Shown here: piece by piece, positions 44,436 through 53,195 of the stretch
Layout: every line of letters starts with the position of its first letter
How positions within the stretch are numbered: the first letter of the stretch is position 1
Assembly: GCF_013340305.1 (NCBI RefSeq)
Contig: NZ_BLVP01000036.1
Location: 95,579 to 159,578 of the forward strand
DNA: 64,000 nucleotides
Reading direction: 5' to 3'
From: Desulfovibrio psychrotolerans
GTDB lineage: Bacteria > Desulfobacterota > Desulfovibrionia > Desulfovibrionales > Desulfovibrionaceae
Made by a program: the position numbers and the translations under genes
The notes under the pieces: generated by a model
The model's input: only the letters and a program-made list of their open reading frames with translations
Databases searched by the model: none
Told to the model about the DNA's origin: nothing

Positions 44436-44963
44436 ATGATAGTCAAGGAATTGAGAGTGGTGTATGACGAGGCAGCGATAGACAGGCGCCTCAATGAGCT
44501 TGCCGAGCAGATAAACCACGACTACGCGGAAGAAGAGCTGGTGGTGGTGTGTGTGCTCAAGGGCGCGTTCATGTTTTTTTCCGATCTGGTCAAGCGCATA
44601 ACTGTGCAGCCGGAAGTGGACTTTGTGCGGTGTGCAAGTTACGGAAAGGGAACAAGCAGCACCAAAACCATATCCTTTACAAAGGATCTCGAGGTTTCCA
44701 TCGAAGGCAAGCACGTGCTTGTGGTCGAAGATATAGTGGACACCGGGCATACCATGGCGTTTTTGGTGCGCCAGCTTGAGGCGCGCGGAGCCAGAAGCAT
44801 CAGCATTGCTGCCATCGTGGACAAGTTTGAGCGCCGCGAGGTGGACGTAACCGTCCGGTACCCCGGCTTTACGTTGCAAAAAGGGTTCATTGTCGGATAT
44901 GGCATGGACTATGCCGAAAAATATCGTGAACTCGGGGCTATTTACGAGGCAATTGTCGAATAG
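44436..44963 (+). CDS. hpt: Hypoxanthine phosphoribosyltransferase
   Basis: A 175-residue purine-salvage enzyme. CVLKGAFMFFSDL, the PRPP loop VLVVEDIVDTGHTM and the C-terminal PGFTLQKGFIVGYGMDYAEKYREL agree with the family. A typical length. It follows the acetyltransferase by 23 bases on the same strand. Confidence 0.95.
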   Translation: MIVKELRVVYDEAAIDRRLNELAEQINHDYAEEELVVVCVLKGAFMFFSDLVKRITVQPEVDFVRCASYGKGTSSTKTISFTKDLEVSIEGKHVLVVEDIVDTGHTMAFLVRQLEARGARSISIAAIVDKFERREVDVTVRYPGFTLQKGFIVGYGMDYAEKYRELGAIYEAIVE

Positions 44964-45007
44964 CTGCACCAGAGCAGCAGAGCATTGAGCAGAAAACAGG
45001 AATCGCA

Positions 45008-45793
45008 ATGCACGTAACATGTCCGAATTGTTCTACAAAATATAATCTTCCTGATAAGATGTTCAAGCCCGGTGCCAAGGCTCGCTGCACCGTGTGCAAA
45101 CATCTGTTCCCGCTTGCCGCCCCTGTGCGCGAGATGAAGCCGGAACATGCCCCGCTGAATGATGATTCGCTAGACGATTTGCTGGGCGACAACGATGCCT
45201 CATTCAGCATAGACTCCAAGCCCGCGAAAAAGAAGAGTGCCAAGGGCGGAAAAAAGGCCCTCGTGCTGGTACTCCTGCTTCTTGTTCTGGGCGGTGCCGG
45301 GGCGGGGGTGTTCTTTTTCAAGCCCGATATTCTGGATAACGCCACGCAGGCACTGGTGCAGGGCAACGCAAGCCCGGAAGATGTGGTGGCTACAGATAAC
45401 ATCAAGCATCTGGCGTTGCGCAACATCCGGCAATACTATCAGCCCAACGAAAAAGTGGGGCAGCTGTTCGTCATAGAAGGAAAGGTGGTGAACAACTTCA
45501 ACGTTCCCAAGGAACTGGTGAAGGTGGAAGCAACCCTTTTTGATGCCAGCAACGTCACCCTTACCAGCAAGCAGCAGTACGGGGGAGTAACCGTCTCTCT
45601 TTTCCAGTTGCAGGTTCTCGGACAGCAGGAACTGGAATCCGCCCTCAACAATAAGATAGAAATCCTCACCAACAACACAAACATCGCTCCCGGGCAGGAA
45701 GTGCCCTTCATGGTGGTGTTCTACAATCCTCCCGCCAACGTGGCTGAGTTCGGCGTGAAGGTTATAGAAGCGAAAGACCCGCCCAAAAATTAG
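45008..45793 (+). CDS. MJ0042 zinc-ribbon, DUF3426-type membrane protein
   Basis: A 261-residue protein. CPNCSTKYNLPDKMFKPGAKARCTVC is split between two zinc CxxC pairs at residues 4-34. A basic linker leads to one membrane segment (ALVLVLLLLVLGGAGAGVFFF, about 84-104), and the C-terminal domain (LRNIRQYYQPNEKVGQLFVIEGKVVNNF ... EVPFMVVFYNPP) would be outside. Its C-terminal domain is clearly related to the protein encoded just after radA (47147-47683). Confidence 0.78.
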   Translation: MHVTCPNCSTKYNLPDKMFKPGAKARCTVCKHLFPLAAPVREMKPEHAPLNDDSLDDLLGDNDASFSIDSKPAKKKSAKGGKKALVLVLLLLVLGGAGAGVFFFKPDILDNATQALVQGNASPEDVVATDNIKHLALRNIRQYYQPNEKVGQLFVIEGKVVNNFNVPKELVKVEATLFDASNVTLTSKQQYGGVTVSLFQLQVLGQQELESALNNKIEILTNNTNIAPGQEVPFMVVFYNPPANVAEFGVKVIEAKDPPKN

Positions 45794-45805
45794 CCGGGAT
45801 TTTTC

Positions 45806-47146
45806 GTGAAGACCAAAGAGATTTACCACTGTTCATCCTGCGGAGCCTCCTCGCCGCAGTGGCGCGGTCAATGCCCCCGCTGCGGCGAATGGAATACCCT
45901 TGAGGCAAAAATTGTCCACAAGGAGCAGGAACGGCGGCGCGCCGCATCCCCTCATGCGTCCGGGGCAAAGATTTTGCCGTTGCGCGAAGTCTCCGAGGAG
46001 CGCGAAGAGCCCTTCGCCACGGGCATGCCGCAACTCGACCGCATCCTCGGCAACGGGCTTGTGCCCGGTGCCGCGCTGCTCATCGGTGGCGAGCCGGGCA
46101 TAGGCAAGTCCACCCTGCTTTTGCAGGTGGCCGGTGCTGTTGCCCATGCGGGCAGAAGGGTGCTCTACCTTTCCGGCGAAGAAACCCTCGCGCAGCTCAA
46201 AACCCGTGCGGAAAGGCTGGACGCCCTTGCCGAAAACCTCACCGCCGTGTCCACATCGCGCCTCGATGATGTGCTGCCCGCTCTGGAAGATTCTTCTCCT
46301 CCCGACCTGCTTATCGTGGATTCCGTGCAAACCCTCACTTCCGTGCGTGCCGAAGGCATTCCCGGCAGCGTCAGTCAGGTGCGCGCCGTTGCCACGGAGC
46401 TTATAGAGGTATGCAAGCGCGTGGGCACCACGCTGTTGTTGGTGGGCCATGTCACCAAGGACGGCCAGCTGGCCGGGCCCAAGCTGCTGGAACACATGGT
46501 GGATACCGTCATTTCGCTGGAAGGCGACAGGCGGCAGATGTTCCGCATGCTCCGCGTCTTCAAAAACCGTTTCGGCCCCAATCAGGAGCTGCTGGTTTTT
46601 GAAATGGCCCAGCAGGGCATGTGCGTGGTGGACGATCCCTCCACGTATTTTCTGGGAGCGCGCAATCCGGAGCTTTCCGGCACCGCCGTGGTCATGGCGG
46701 TGGACGGGCAGCGTCCCTTTGCCGTGGAGGTGCAGGCCCTTGTCAGCCGCAGCTATCTGACCATTCCGCGGCGTACCGGGCTGGGGTTCGACGTCAACCG
46801 GCTGCACCTGCTTCTCGCCGTTCTGGAAAAACGGCTGCGTCTCAACTTCGGGCAGGTGGACATCTACGCCAAGGTGGGCGGCGGCATGCGGGTGCAGGAC
46901 CCCGGCATGGACCTCGCCCTTGTGGCGGCCGTGCTTTCCTCCTTTTATGACATCCCGTTGCCGGAACGGTGCGTCCTGTGGGGAGAGGTGGACCTGAACG
47001 GTCAGGTGCGCCCTGTGGCGGGGCACGATATCCGCCTTTCGCAGGCCCGTCGCCTCGGCTATTCCCCCATTTATTGCCCCGGCGGCAACGGCAACGCGCC
47101 GGATACCATCCTTTCGTTGCAGGAATCCTTGTTCAGGCGGTCATGA
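45806..47146 (+). CDS. radA: DNA repair protein RadA
   Basis: A 446-residue ATPase that promotes branch migration in recombination. The zinc finger is YHCSSCGASSPQWRGQCPRCGEW, Walker A GEPGIGKST, KNRFGPNQE the RadA signature, and the C-terminal Lon-like domain (GGGMRVQDPGMDLALVAAVLSS) is present. The GTG start is 12 bases after the previous gene. Its stop touches the next ATG (TGA-ATG), so the paralogue flanking it is translated next. Confidence 0.96.
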   Translation: MKTKEIYHCSSCGASSPQWRGQCPRCGEWNTLEAKIVHKEQERRRAASPHASGAKILPLREVSEEREEPFATGMPQLDRILGNGLVPGAALLIGGEPGIGKSTLLLQVAGAVAHAGRRVLYLSGEETLAQLKTRAERLDALAENLTAVSTSRLDDVLPALEDSSPPDLLIVDSVQTLTSVRAEGIPGSVSQVRAVATELIEVCKRVGTTLLLVGHVTKDGQLAGPKLLEHMVDTVISLEGDRRQMFRMLRVFKNRFGPNQELLVFEMAQQGMCVVDDPSTYFLGARNPELSGTAVVMAVDGQRPFAVEVQALVSRSYLTIPRRTGLGFDVNRLHLLLAVLEKRLRLNFGQVDIYAKVGGGMRVQDPGMDLALVAAVLSSFYDIPLPERCVLWGEVDLNGQVRPVAGHDIRLSQARRLGYSPIYCPGGNGNAPDTILSLQESLFRRS

Positions 47147-47683
47147 ATGCGCAGGGATACCAAGCCTTTCCCCTGTCGCCCGTTTCGCCTGTCCTCACCA
47201 TCCCGGCCCGCCGCTTTGCTTTGTGTCCTGATCCTCACCGTAATGAGCGGCGGTGTATCGTTGTGTCTGGCAGAAGAAAACACCCTGCACCTGCGGCATG
47301 TGCGGCAGTATATGCAGCCCCTGCGTGACGGTCGGCAGGCGGTGGTCATTGAAGGCGAGGTGCTGAACGGCACATCTGCCGCCCTTGATCATGTAGCCGT
47401 CACTGTCATCCTGTATGACCGTGACGGCAGTGTCATTGCCTCCCTGCGCAGATTGTGCGGCCATGTGCTTAGTCGCGAACGTCTTTCTGTTATGGATACG
47501 CAGGCTGTTGTCGCCGCGTTCGGTTCCGGCGTTTTCCATAAGCCGCCGGCTGCAACCGCAACGGTGTTGCCCCGGCAGTCCGTTCCGTTCATGGTTGTCT
47601 TTCCCGATGAAAATATGTTGTATGAATACAGTGTTTCCGCATACCGTATAGATATTGGCGGCAGCAACGTTTCCGCTGAATGA
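47147..47683 (+). CDS. Secreted protein related to the DUF3426 C-terminal domain
   Basis: A 178-residue protein. A signal peptide (ALLCVLILTVMSGGVSLCLA) ends near residue 42. The rest repeats the plan of the C-terminal domain of 45008-45793: LRHVRQYMQPLRDGRQAVVIEGEVLNGT matches LRNIRQYYQPNEKVGQLFVIEGKVVNNF, and PRQSVPFMVVFPDEN matches PGQEVPFMVVFYNPP. It lacks the zinc ribbon. The pair flanks radA on the same strand. Function is unknown. Confidence 0.72.
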   Translation: MRRDTKPFPCRPFRLSSPSRPAALLCVLILTVMSGGVSLCLAEENTLHLRHVRQYMQPLRDGRQAVVIEGEVLNGTSAALDHVAVTVILYDRDGSVIASLRRLCGHVLSRERLSVMDTQAVVAAFGSGVFHKPPAATATVLPRQSVPFMVVFPDENMLYEYSVSAYRIDIGGSNVSAE

Positions 47684-47724
47684 TGTTGCCCGCAGATTGT
47701 TCTGCGGTGTTCCGCGCGGCCTTT

Positions 47725-47774
47725 CGTAACCGTACGTAAGTGTTTGTAACCGTTCGTAGCCGTGCGTAACCGTG
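47725..47774. repeat. Five 10-bp tandem direct repeats
   Basis: Units CGTAACCGTA, CGTAAGTGTT, TGTAACCGTT, CGTAGCCGTG and CGTAACCGTG follow without gap (consensus YGTAACCGTN). The 10-base period is close to one helical turn. They precede the MCP-like gene by 66 bases and lie in a short gap with no gene. Confidence 0.8.
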
Positions 47775-47840
47775 CACACAGGTACACCTCGGTGCGCGCG
47801 TTGCTTGCCCTGTGTACCATCTGACATGCCGGAGCTTTTG

Positions 47841-49580
47841 ATGATCGATTCCAGCCTCACTGCAATGCTCACCGTCCGGAGTCGTCTAGGCAGAATAATC
47901 GCCTCGCGTGAGGATGATTTCCTCGCCCTCGGTGCCGACCTGCACGCCCTTTCTGACCGGGTGGAACTGTTGGCGCAGAAGGGTGGCGAACTTATCGAGA
48001 CCACCTCCGGGGCCATCCTGCACAATTCCATCGCACAGCTTGCGGATAAGATGGTCGCCATGCGCTCTCTGTGCGCCACCGGCGACGGAAGCGATCTTGC
48101 AGAAATAAGCAAGGTCCGTGCTGCGCTTGCAGAACTTGTGCGTCTGCTGGAAAGCTACGGGCGCATCGTACGCACCCTGCAGATGCTGGGCATCTCCACG
48201 CGTATAGAAAGTGCCCGGCTGGGCACAGACGGCAAAGGATTCACCACCCTCGCGGACGATGTGGAAAAACTCGGCCTAAAAATTGTGGAATACTCTGCAA
48301 GCATACGCGGATTCGCGGAACGGCTGGAGCAGCTCTCTCTTGTGGCGCATGACCGGATAACCACCATGCAGTCCATGCAGACGGAGTGCTCTGTTACCCT
48401 GTTCGACCGGGTTCAGGGGAATCTGGAGCGCCTTCGCGCCCATTCGGAAAAAACCGTTGCCGCCTCCCGAGAACTCAGTGCCATTGTACAGGCTGTGCAT
48501 GATCATACCGGAGAGATCGTTTCCTCTGTGCAGTTTCACGATATAGTCCGTCAGCAGGTGGAGCATGTGGAAGAGGCTCTGGATGAGTCCGCCCGTTTCG
48601 TTAAGGCGGAACGGGGCAGGCATCCGGAGCAAGATGTCGCACAATGGCTTTCGGCAGTGAACACCGTGCAGGCTTCACAACTGGACAATGCGCGGCAGAG
48701 CTTTTCCCGCGCCGTGCAGGGGCTGCGCACAGGGCTCAATGCTCTGGGCGGTCAGGTGGACGGCGTGCACCATGTCCTTGCCTCCGTAAGCACCGGCGAA
48801 ACCGGCGAATCGCCGCTGGCTACCATAGGCGGCACGGTGCGTGAAATTGCTGAGCGGTTTGGCGAACTTGCCCGTCAGGGCGAGAGCATGGGCAACGTTA
48901 TGATGGACGTGGCCAACACCGTGTCTGACATGACCGCCTATCTGGATAAGATTGAGGAAGTGGGGGCAGAGATTGAACTCATTGCCCTGAACGCAAGCAT
49001 AAAGGCGGCGCACACCGGCGACATGGGCAAGGCCCTGGGCGTGCTTGCCACGTCCATCCAGCGTCTGTCGCAGGACGCTGCGGAACAGACTTCGGGCATT
49101 GCCGCCAACCTCACGGCCGTGGATGCCTCGGCCATGCTGCTGCGCGAGCATGCTGCCACTTACTTAGATACATCCCGGGCAGAGGCCGTGGTGACTGAGC
49201 TTTCCGGCCTTATGACGGAATTGCGCTCCGTGCAGGGCAGGGCGGATGGCCTGATTGAAACCGTGGACCGCGAGGCCTCGGACCTCTCGCACGAAACAGC
49301 ATCGCTGGCACAGTCCATCCGGGTGGATGAGGATGTGTGCGCCGCACTGGCTGAGGCGCAGGAGTCGCTGGAACATCTGGTTTCCGGCCTGCCGCAGCAG
49401 ACAGGCAGTGTTGTGCTGCCTCCCGCCCTGCAAGCATTACTGGACCGCTACACCATGGAGAGCGAACGCCATATCCACCGAACCCTGCTGGGGCGCGGCG
49501 GTCACGGAACTTCGGCCCATGCCGGGGACGATGTGGAATTGTTCGATGATTCCTTGGGTGATAATGTCGAATTGTTCTAA
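47841..49580 (+). CDS. Cytoplasmic MCP-like chemotaxis protein with two signalling segments
   Basis: A 579-residue protein with no signal peptide or membrane segment. ISTRIESARLGTDGKGF...DDVEKLG (about 120-160) and, in the second half, ALNASIKAAHTGDMGKALGVLATSIQRLS look like diverged copies of the MCP signalling-tip region (usual form IEAARAGexGkGFaVVAdEVrkLA). Long helices connect them. The C-terminus carries two similar peptides, DDVELFDD and GDNVELF. It heads the chemotaxis cluster (cheY 184 bases later). The ATG at 47841 has GGAG 6 bases upstream; the reading from 47772 does not. Confidence 0.75.
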   Translation: MIDSSLTAMLTVRSRLGRIIASREDDFLALGADLHALSDRVELLAQKGGELIETTSGAILHNSIAQLADKMVAMRSLCATGDGSDLAEISKVRAALAELVRLLESYGRIVRTLQMLGISTRIESARLGTDGKGFTTLADDVEKLGLKIVEYSASIRGFAERLEQLSLVAHDRITTMQSMQTECSVTLFDRVQGNLERLRAHSEKTVAASRELSAIVQAVHDHTGEIVSSVQFHDIVRQQVEHVEEALDESARFVKAERGRHPEQDVAQWLSAVNTVQASQLDNARQSFSRAVQGLRTGLNALGGQVDGVHHVLASVSTGETGESPLATIGGTVREIAERFGELARQGESMGNVMMDVANTVSDMTAYLDKIEEVGAEIELIALNASIKAAHTGDMGKALGVLATSIQRLSQDAAEQTSGIAANLTAVDASAMLLREHAATYLDTSRAEAVVTELSGLMTELRSVQGRADGLIETVDREASDLSHETASLAQSIRVDEDVCAALAEAQESLEHLVSGLPQQTGSVVLPPALQALLDRYTMESERHIHRTLLGRGGHGTSAHAGDDVELFDDSLGDNVELF

Positions 49581-49764
49581 CTGATGGCAGATACTGGCAT
49601 TCTTCTGCGGGCCGTTAAAGAATGGTAAAAAGCAGAAATCAGGAAATGTTCAGGATTGAAGCGTAGATAGGCACACGATACTCTGAGCATTATTGCGTCG
49701 GAAGCTGAAGACGCAGGGGGATTTGCGGTTCGCCGCAGCAAATAATTGCCGTAAGGGGTTTGGA

Positions 49765-50127
49765 ATGACAAAGACTATAATGACAGTGGACGACTCCGCC
49801 AGCGTGCGGCAGATGGTAAGCCTTACGCTGAAAAAGGCAGGATATGACGTCATTGAGGCGCAGGACGGTAAGGACGCTCTGGCAAAGATGAAAGGCTCCG
49901 TACATATGGTTATAACAGACCTGAACATGCCGAATATGGATGGCATCACGCTCATCCGCAGCATCCGCGCCATTCCCGCCTACAAGTTCATACCTATTGT
50001 CATGCTGACCACGGAGTCGCAGGCGTCCAAGAAGCAGGAAGGCAAATCCGCGGGGGCAACGGGCTGGATAGTCAAACCCTTCAAGCCCGAACAGCTTGTG
50101 GACGTGGTGCGCAAGGTGTTGCGCTAG
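49765..50127 (+). CDS. cheY: Chemotaxis response regulator CheY
   Basis: A 120-residue single receiver domain. Acidic pair Asp9-Asp10, phosphoacceptor Asp52 (VITDLNMP), Thr in MLTTES and Lys in VKPFKP. It diffuses to the flagellar switch when phosphorylated by CheA (next gene). AAGGGG precedes the ATG at 49765. Confidence 0.92.
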   Translation: MTKTIMTVDDSASVRQMVSLTLKKAGYDVIEAQDGKDALAKMKGSVHMVITDLNMPNMDGITLIRSIRAIPAYKFIPIVMLTTESQASKKQEGKSAGATGWIVKPFKPEQLVDVVRKVLR

Positions 50128-50194
50128 GCGGCAGAGCAGTGGGCGTGTTCCCATGCCTTCGGGGTCCGACAACGCAGCGTATAAGGACATGGCA

Positions 50195-52300
50195 ATGCAG
50201 GATGACATAAACACTCAGGCCTTTCGCGAAGAGGCGCAGGATCTGCTCGCGGAGCTTGAGACGGCCCTTCTGGAACTCGAGGAGCAGCCCGAAGACGCCG
50301 ATCTGGTGGATCGCGTCTTCCGGGCCATGCACACCATCAAAGGCTCCGGGGCCATGTTCGGGTTTGACGATATTGCCGCGTTTACCCACGATGTGGAGAA
50401 TATGTTCGACAGGGTGCGCAACAATGAACTGCCCGTCACCCGCGAGCTGCTCAGCCTCACCTTGCGTTCGCGCGACCATATCGCCCACCTGCTTGCGTGC
50501 AGCGTTTCCGGCGAACATCCGGATATGGATCAGGCTGCGGAGCTCACCGCCGCCCTCAAGGGGTTTCTGGGAGAAGTTCCCCCTGCGCAAGGGCAGGATA
50601 TCCGGCCGGAAGAGAGTTTCGAGGAACTGGCTTCCGGCAAGGTTACCTACCGCATCCGGTTCAAACCCGCGCGGGATATCTTCCTTTCCGGCATCAATCC
50701 GTTGCATCTGCTGGACGATCTTGCGCAGATGGGCGAAATGCGCTGCTTCCCCCATGTGCGCGAACTGCCTGCACTGGAGGAACTGGAGCCTGAATCCTGC
50801 TACCTGTGGTGGGACGTGCTTCTGCACACCACGCAGAACGAGGAATCTATCCGCGATGTTTTCATGTTCGTGGAAGATGAATGCGAACTGTTCATTCAGG
50901 TCATAGATAAAGGCGACCGCCTGAACAATGAAACGGCCTACAAGCGTCTGGGCGAAATTCTGCTGGAACGCGGCGACATTACGCCGGAAAGCCTCAAATC
51001 GGTTCTGGACGAGCATAAGCCGTTGGGCAGGGTGTTGCAAGATGCCGGTCTGGTCACGGAAGATCAGGTGGACTCTGCCCTTGCGGAACAGCAGATCGTG
51101 CGCGAAATGCGCCGGAGCCGCGAGGTGGGAGAAAAGCCAGAACCCGCAGGCGCGTCCAGTATCCGCGTGGCGGCGGACAAGCTGGACAGTCTGGTGGATC
51201 TGGTGGGGGAACTGGTCATCGTGCAGGCGCAGATAGCCCAGTACGTGCATTCTTCGCCCGATTCTCTTCTGGTGAACCTTTCCGAACAGCTGGAACGCCT
51301 TTCCAACGATCTGCGCGATTCCACGCTGGGCATCCGCATGCTGCCCATAGGCACCACCTTCAGCAAGTTCCGGCGGCTCATCCGCGACCTTTCGTCCGAA
51401 TTGGGCAAGGAGGTGGAACTGGTCACCCACGGCGCAGAAACGGAACTGGACAAGACCGTCATAGAACGGCTGGGCGACCCGCTCATCCATTGCCTGCGCA
51501 ACAGTCTGGACCACGGTATAGAAAAGCCGGAGGCGCGCAGGGCTGCGGGCAAACCTTCTGTGGGCACCATCACTCTTTCAGCGGAGCATTCCGGCGGCGA
51601 GGTGCTCATTACCATTGCTGACGACGGTTCCGGGCTGAACAGGGAGAAGCTGTACTCTTCGGCGGTATCAAAGGGTATCATCAGCCCGGATGCGGAGCTT
51701 TCCGACCGCGAAATCTGCAATCTCATCTTCGCACCGGGTTTTTCCACGGCGGCGCAGATAACCAATGTTTCCGGGCGTGGCGTGGGTATGGATGTGGTCA
51801 AACGCTCCATAGACTCGCTGCGCGGCAGCATAGAATTGCAAAGCGTTTTCGGAAAGGGCACCACCATCACCATACGGCTGCCGCTCACACTCGCCATAAT
51901 AGATGGTCTGCAGATCCAGGTGGGCAACGAATACTTCGTCATTCCCCTCAATCATGTGGAAGAGTGCGTGGAGCACATCCGCGCTTCCGTGAACGGGGGC
52001 AGCCAGCGCATCATCAATCTGCGCGGCGAGATAGTGCCCTATATCACCCTGCGCGAGCAGTTCGAGGTGCCGGGAGAAGAACCCGCCATAGAGCAGATCG
52101 TGGTGGTCAGTTCCGGCGGGGCTCGCTACGGCATCGTGGTGGATCATGTCATCGGCGAGCACCAGACGGTCATAAAGTCGCTGGGCAAGGTCTACAAGGA
52201 TGTGGAAGGCATTTCCGGGGCAACCATCAAAGGCGACGGGTCCATGGCGCTGATACTGGATATCCCCCGCCTCGTACAGAGTGCCATAGCCGGTCAGTAG
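50195..52300 (+). CDS. cheA: Chemotaxis histidine kinase CheA with MshEN-like insert
   Basis: A 701-residue kinase. HPt: MHTIKGSGAMFGF (His46). A P2-like region follows (YRIRFKPARDIFLSG..., about 150-245). Then comes an unusual segment KRLGEILLERGDITPESLKSVLDE...PLGRVLQDAGLVTEDQVDSALAEQQ (about 250-310), like the N-terminal module of type II secretion/MshE ATPases. Dimer and ATP domains follow (HCLRNSLDHGIEKPEAR N-box; ADDGSGLN G1; FSTAAQITNVSGRGVGMDVVK), then a C-terminal CheW-like domain. The ATG at 50195 has AAGG 8 bases before it. No separate cheW gene is nearby. Confidence 0.9.
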   Translation: MQDDINTQAFREEAQDLLAELETALLELEEQPEDADLVDRVFRAMHTIKGSGAMFGFDDIAAFTHDVENMFDRVRNNELPVTRELLSLTLRSRDHIAHLLACSVSGEHPDMDQAAELTAALKGFLGEVPPAQGQDIRPEESFEELASGKVTYRIRFKPARDIFLSGINPLHLLDDLAQMGEMRCFPHVRELPALEELEPESCYLWWDVLLHTTQNEESIRDVFMFVEDECELFIQVIDKGDRLNNETAYKRLGEILLERGDITPESLKSVLDEHKPLGRVLQDAGLVTEDQVDSALAEQQIVREMRRSREVGEKPEPAGASSIRVAADKLDSLVDLVGELVIVQAQIAQYVHSSPDSLLVNLSEQLERLSNDLRDSTLGIRMLPIGTTFSKFRRLIRDLSSELGKEVELVTHGAETELDKTVIERLGDPLIHCLRNSLDHGIEKPEARRAAGKPSVGTITLSAEHSGGEVLITIADDGSGLNREKLYSSAVSKGIISPDAELSDREICNLIFAPGFSTAAQITNVSGRGVGMDVVKRSIDSLRGSIELQSVFGKGTTITIRLPLTLAIIDGLQIQVGNEYFVIPLNHVEECVEHIRASVNGGSQRIINLRGEIVPYITLREQFEVPGEEPAIEQIVVVSSGGARYGIVVDHVIGEHQTVIKSLGKVYKDVEGISGATIKGDGSMALILDIPRLVQSAIAGQ

Positions 52301-52309
52301 GGGAAACCA

Positions 52310-53191
52310 GTGAAGAACGCCGAGAGCATGCCGGAACCCTCGCCCAATGCCGCAGCCGTTAATTTTCGTCCTTCTCCCATGTCGGATAAGGTCTTCCAGC
52401 GTCTCAGCCTGTTCATTCATGAGCGGGTGGGCATAAAACTGCCGCCCAGCAAGCGGACCATGCTGGAGGCGCGGCTGCAGAAACGCCTGCGCACGCTGGG
52501 CTACATGTCCTACGAAAAGTACGTGGACTTCGTGTTCACGGAGCAGGGCATGGAGCAGGAACTGCGCAACCTTATTGATGTTGTCACCACCAACACCACG
52601 GAATTTTTCCGGGAACCCAAGCACTTCGAGTTCCTTGTCAACACGGTGCTGCCCGACTGGGTGCGCCGTTACGGAAGTCGTCAGTTCTGTCTGTGGAGTG
52701 CGGGCTGCTCCATAGGTATGGAGCCGTACACGCTGGGCATGGTCATGAGCGATTTCGCAGAACAGTATTCCGGGTTCTCCTTCCGCATACTGGCTACGGA
52801 TATCTCGTCCCGCGCCCTGCAAACCGCCGTTAAGGCCGTGTATGAGGAAGACAGAATATCCACCATCCCGGACCGGCTGTGCAAAAAATACCTGCTGCGC
52901 AGCAAAGACCGCACCAAGCGGCTTATCCGCATCGCTCCGGAGGTACGCCGCGTTGTGGAATTCCAGCGGCTTAACTTCATGGAGCGTTTTTCCTTCAAGA
53001 ATCCTATGGATGTTATTTTCTGCCGCAATGTCATCATTTATTTTGACAAGCCTACGCAGGAGCGCCTCTTCCGGCAGTTCTGCCAGTTTTTACAGCCGGG
53101 TGGCTACCTGTTCATAGGTCACTCAGAAAGCCTTGCCGGAATGGACCTGCCGCTTACGCAGGCGGCTCCGACTGTTTACAGGAGGATATAA
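52310..53191 (+). CDS. cheR: Chemotaxis methyltransferase CheR
   Basis: A 293-residue SAM-dependent enzyme that methylates glutamates of chemoreceptors. The N-terminal helical domain is followed by [19 protein letters not shown], a Gly-rich SAM site ([17 protein letters not shown]), [20 protein letters not shown] and the end [11 protein letters not shown]. The GTG start has AGGGGA upstream. Confidence 0.94.
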   Translation: MKNAESMPEPSPNAAAVNFRPSPMSDKVFQRLSLFIHERVGIKLPPSKRTMLEARLQKRLRTLGYMSYEKYVDFVFTEQGMEQELRNLIDVVTTNTTEFFREPKHFEFLVNTVLPDWVRRYGSRQFCLWSAGCSIGMEPYTLGMVMSDFAEQYSGFSFRILATDISSRALQTAVKAVYEEDRISTIPDRLCKKYLLRSKDRTKRLIRIAPEVRRVVEFQRLNFMERFSFKNPMDVIFCRNVIIYFDKPTQERLFRQFCQFLQPGGYLFIGHSESLAGMDLPLTQAAPTVYRRI

Positions 53192-53195
53192 CGAC

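Noticed and set aside
47725-47774. CRISPR-like array
   Set aside because: Units are 10 bases with no spacers; it is a simple tandem repeat. The 60206 array is rejected as CRISPR for the same reason.
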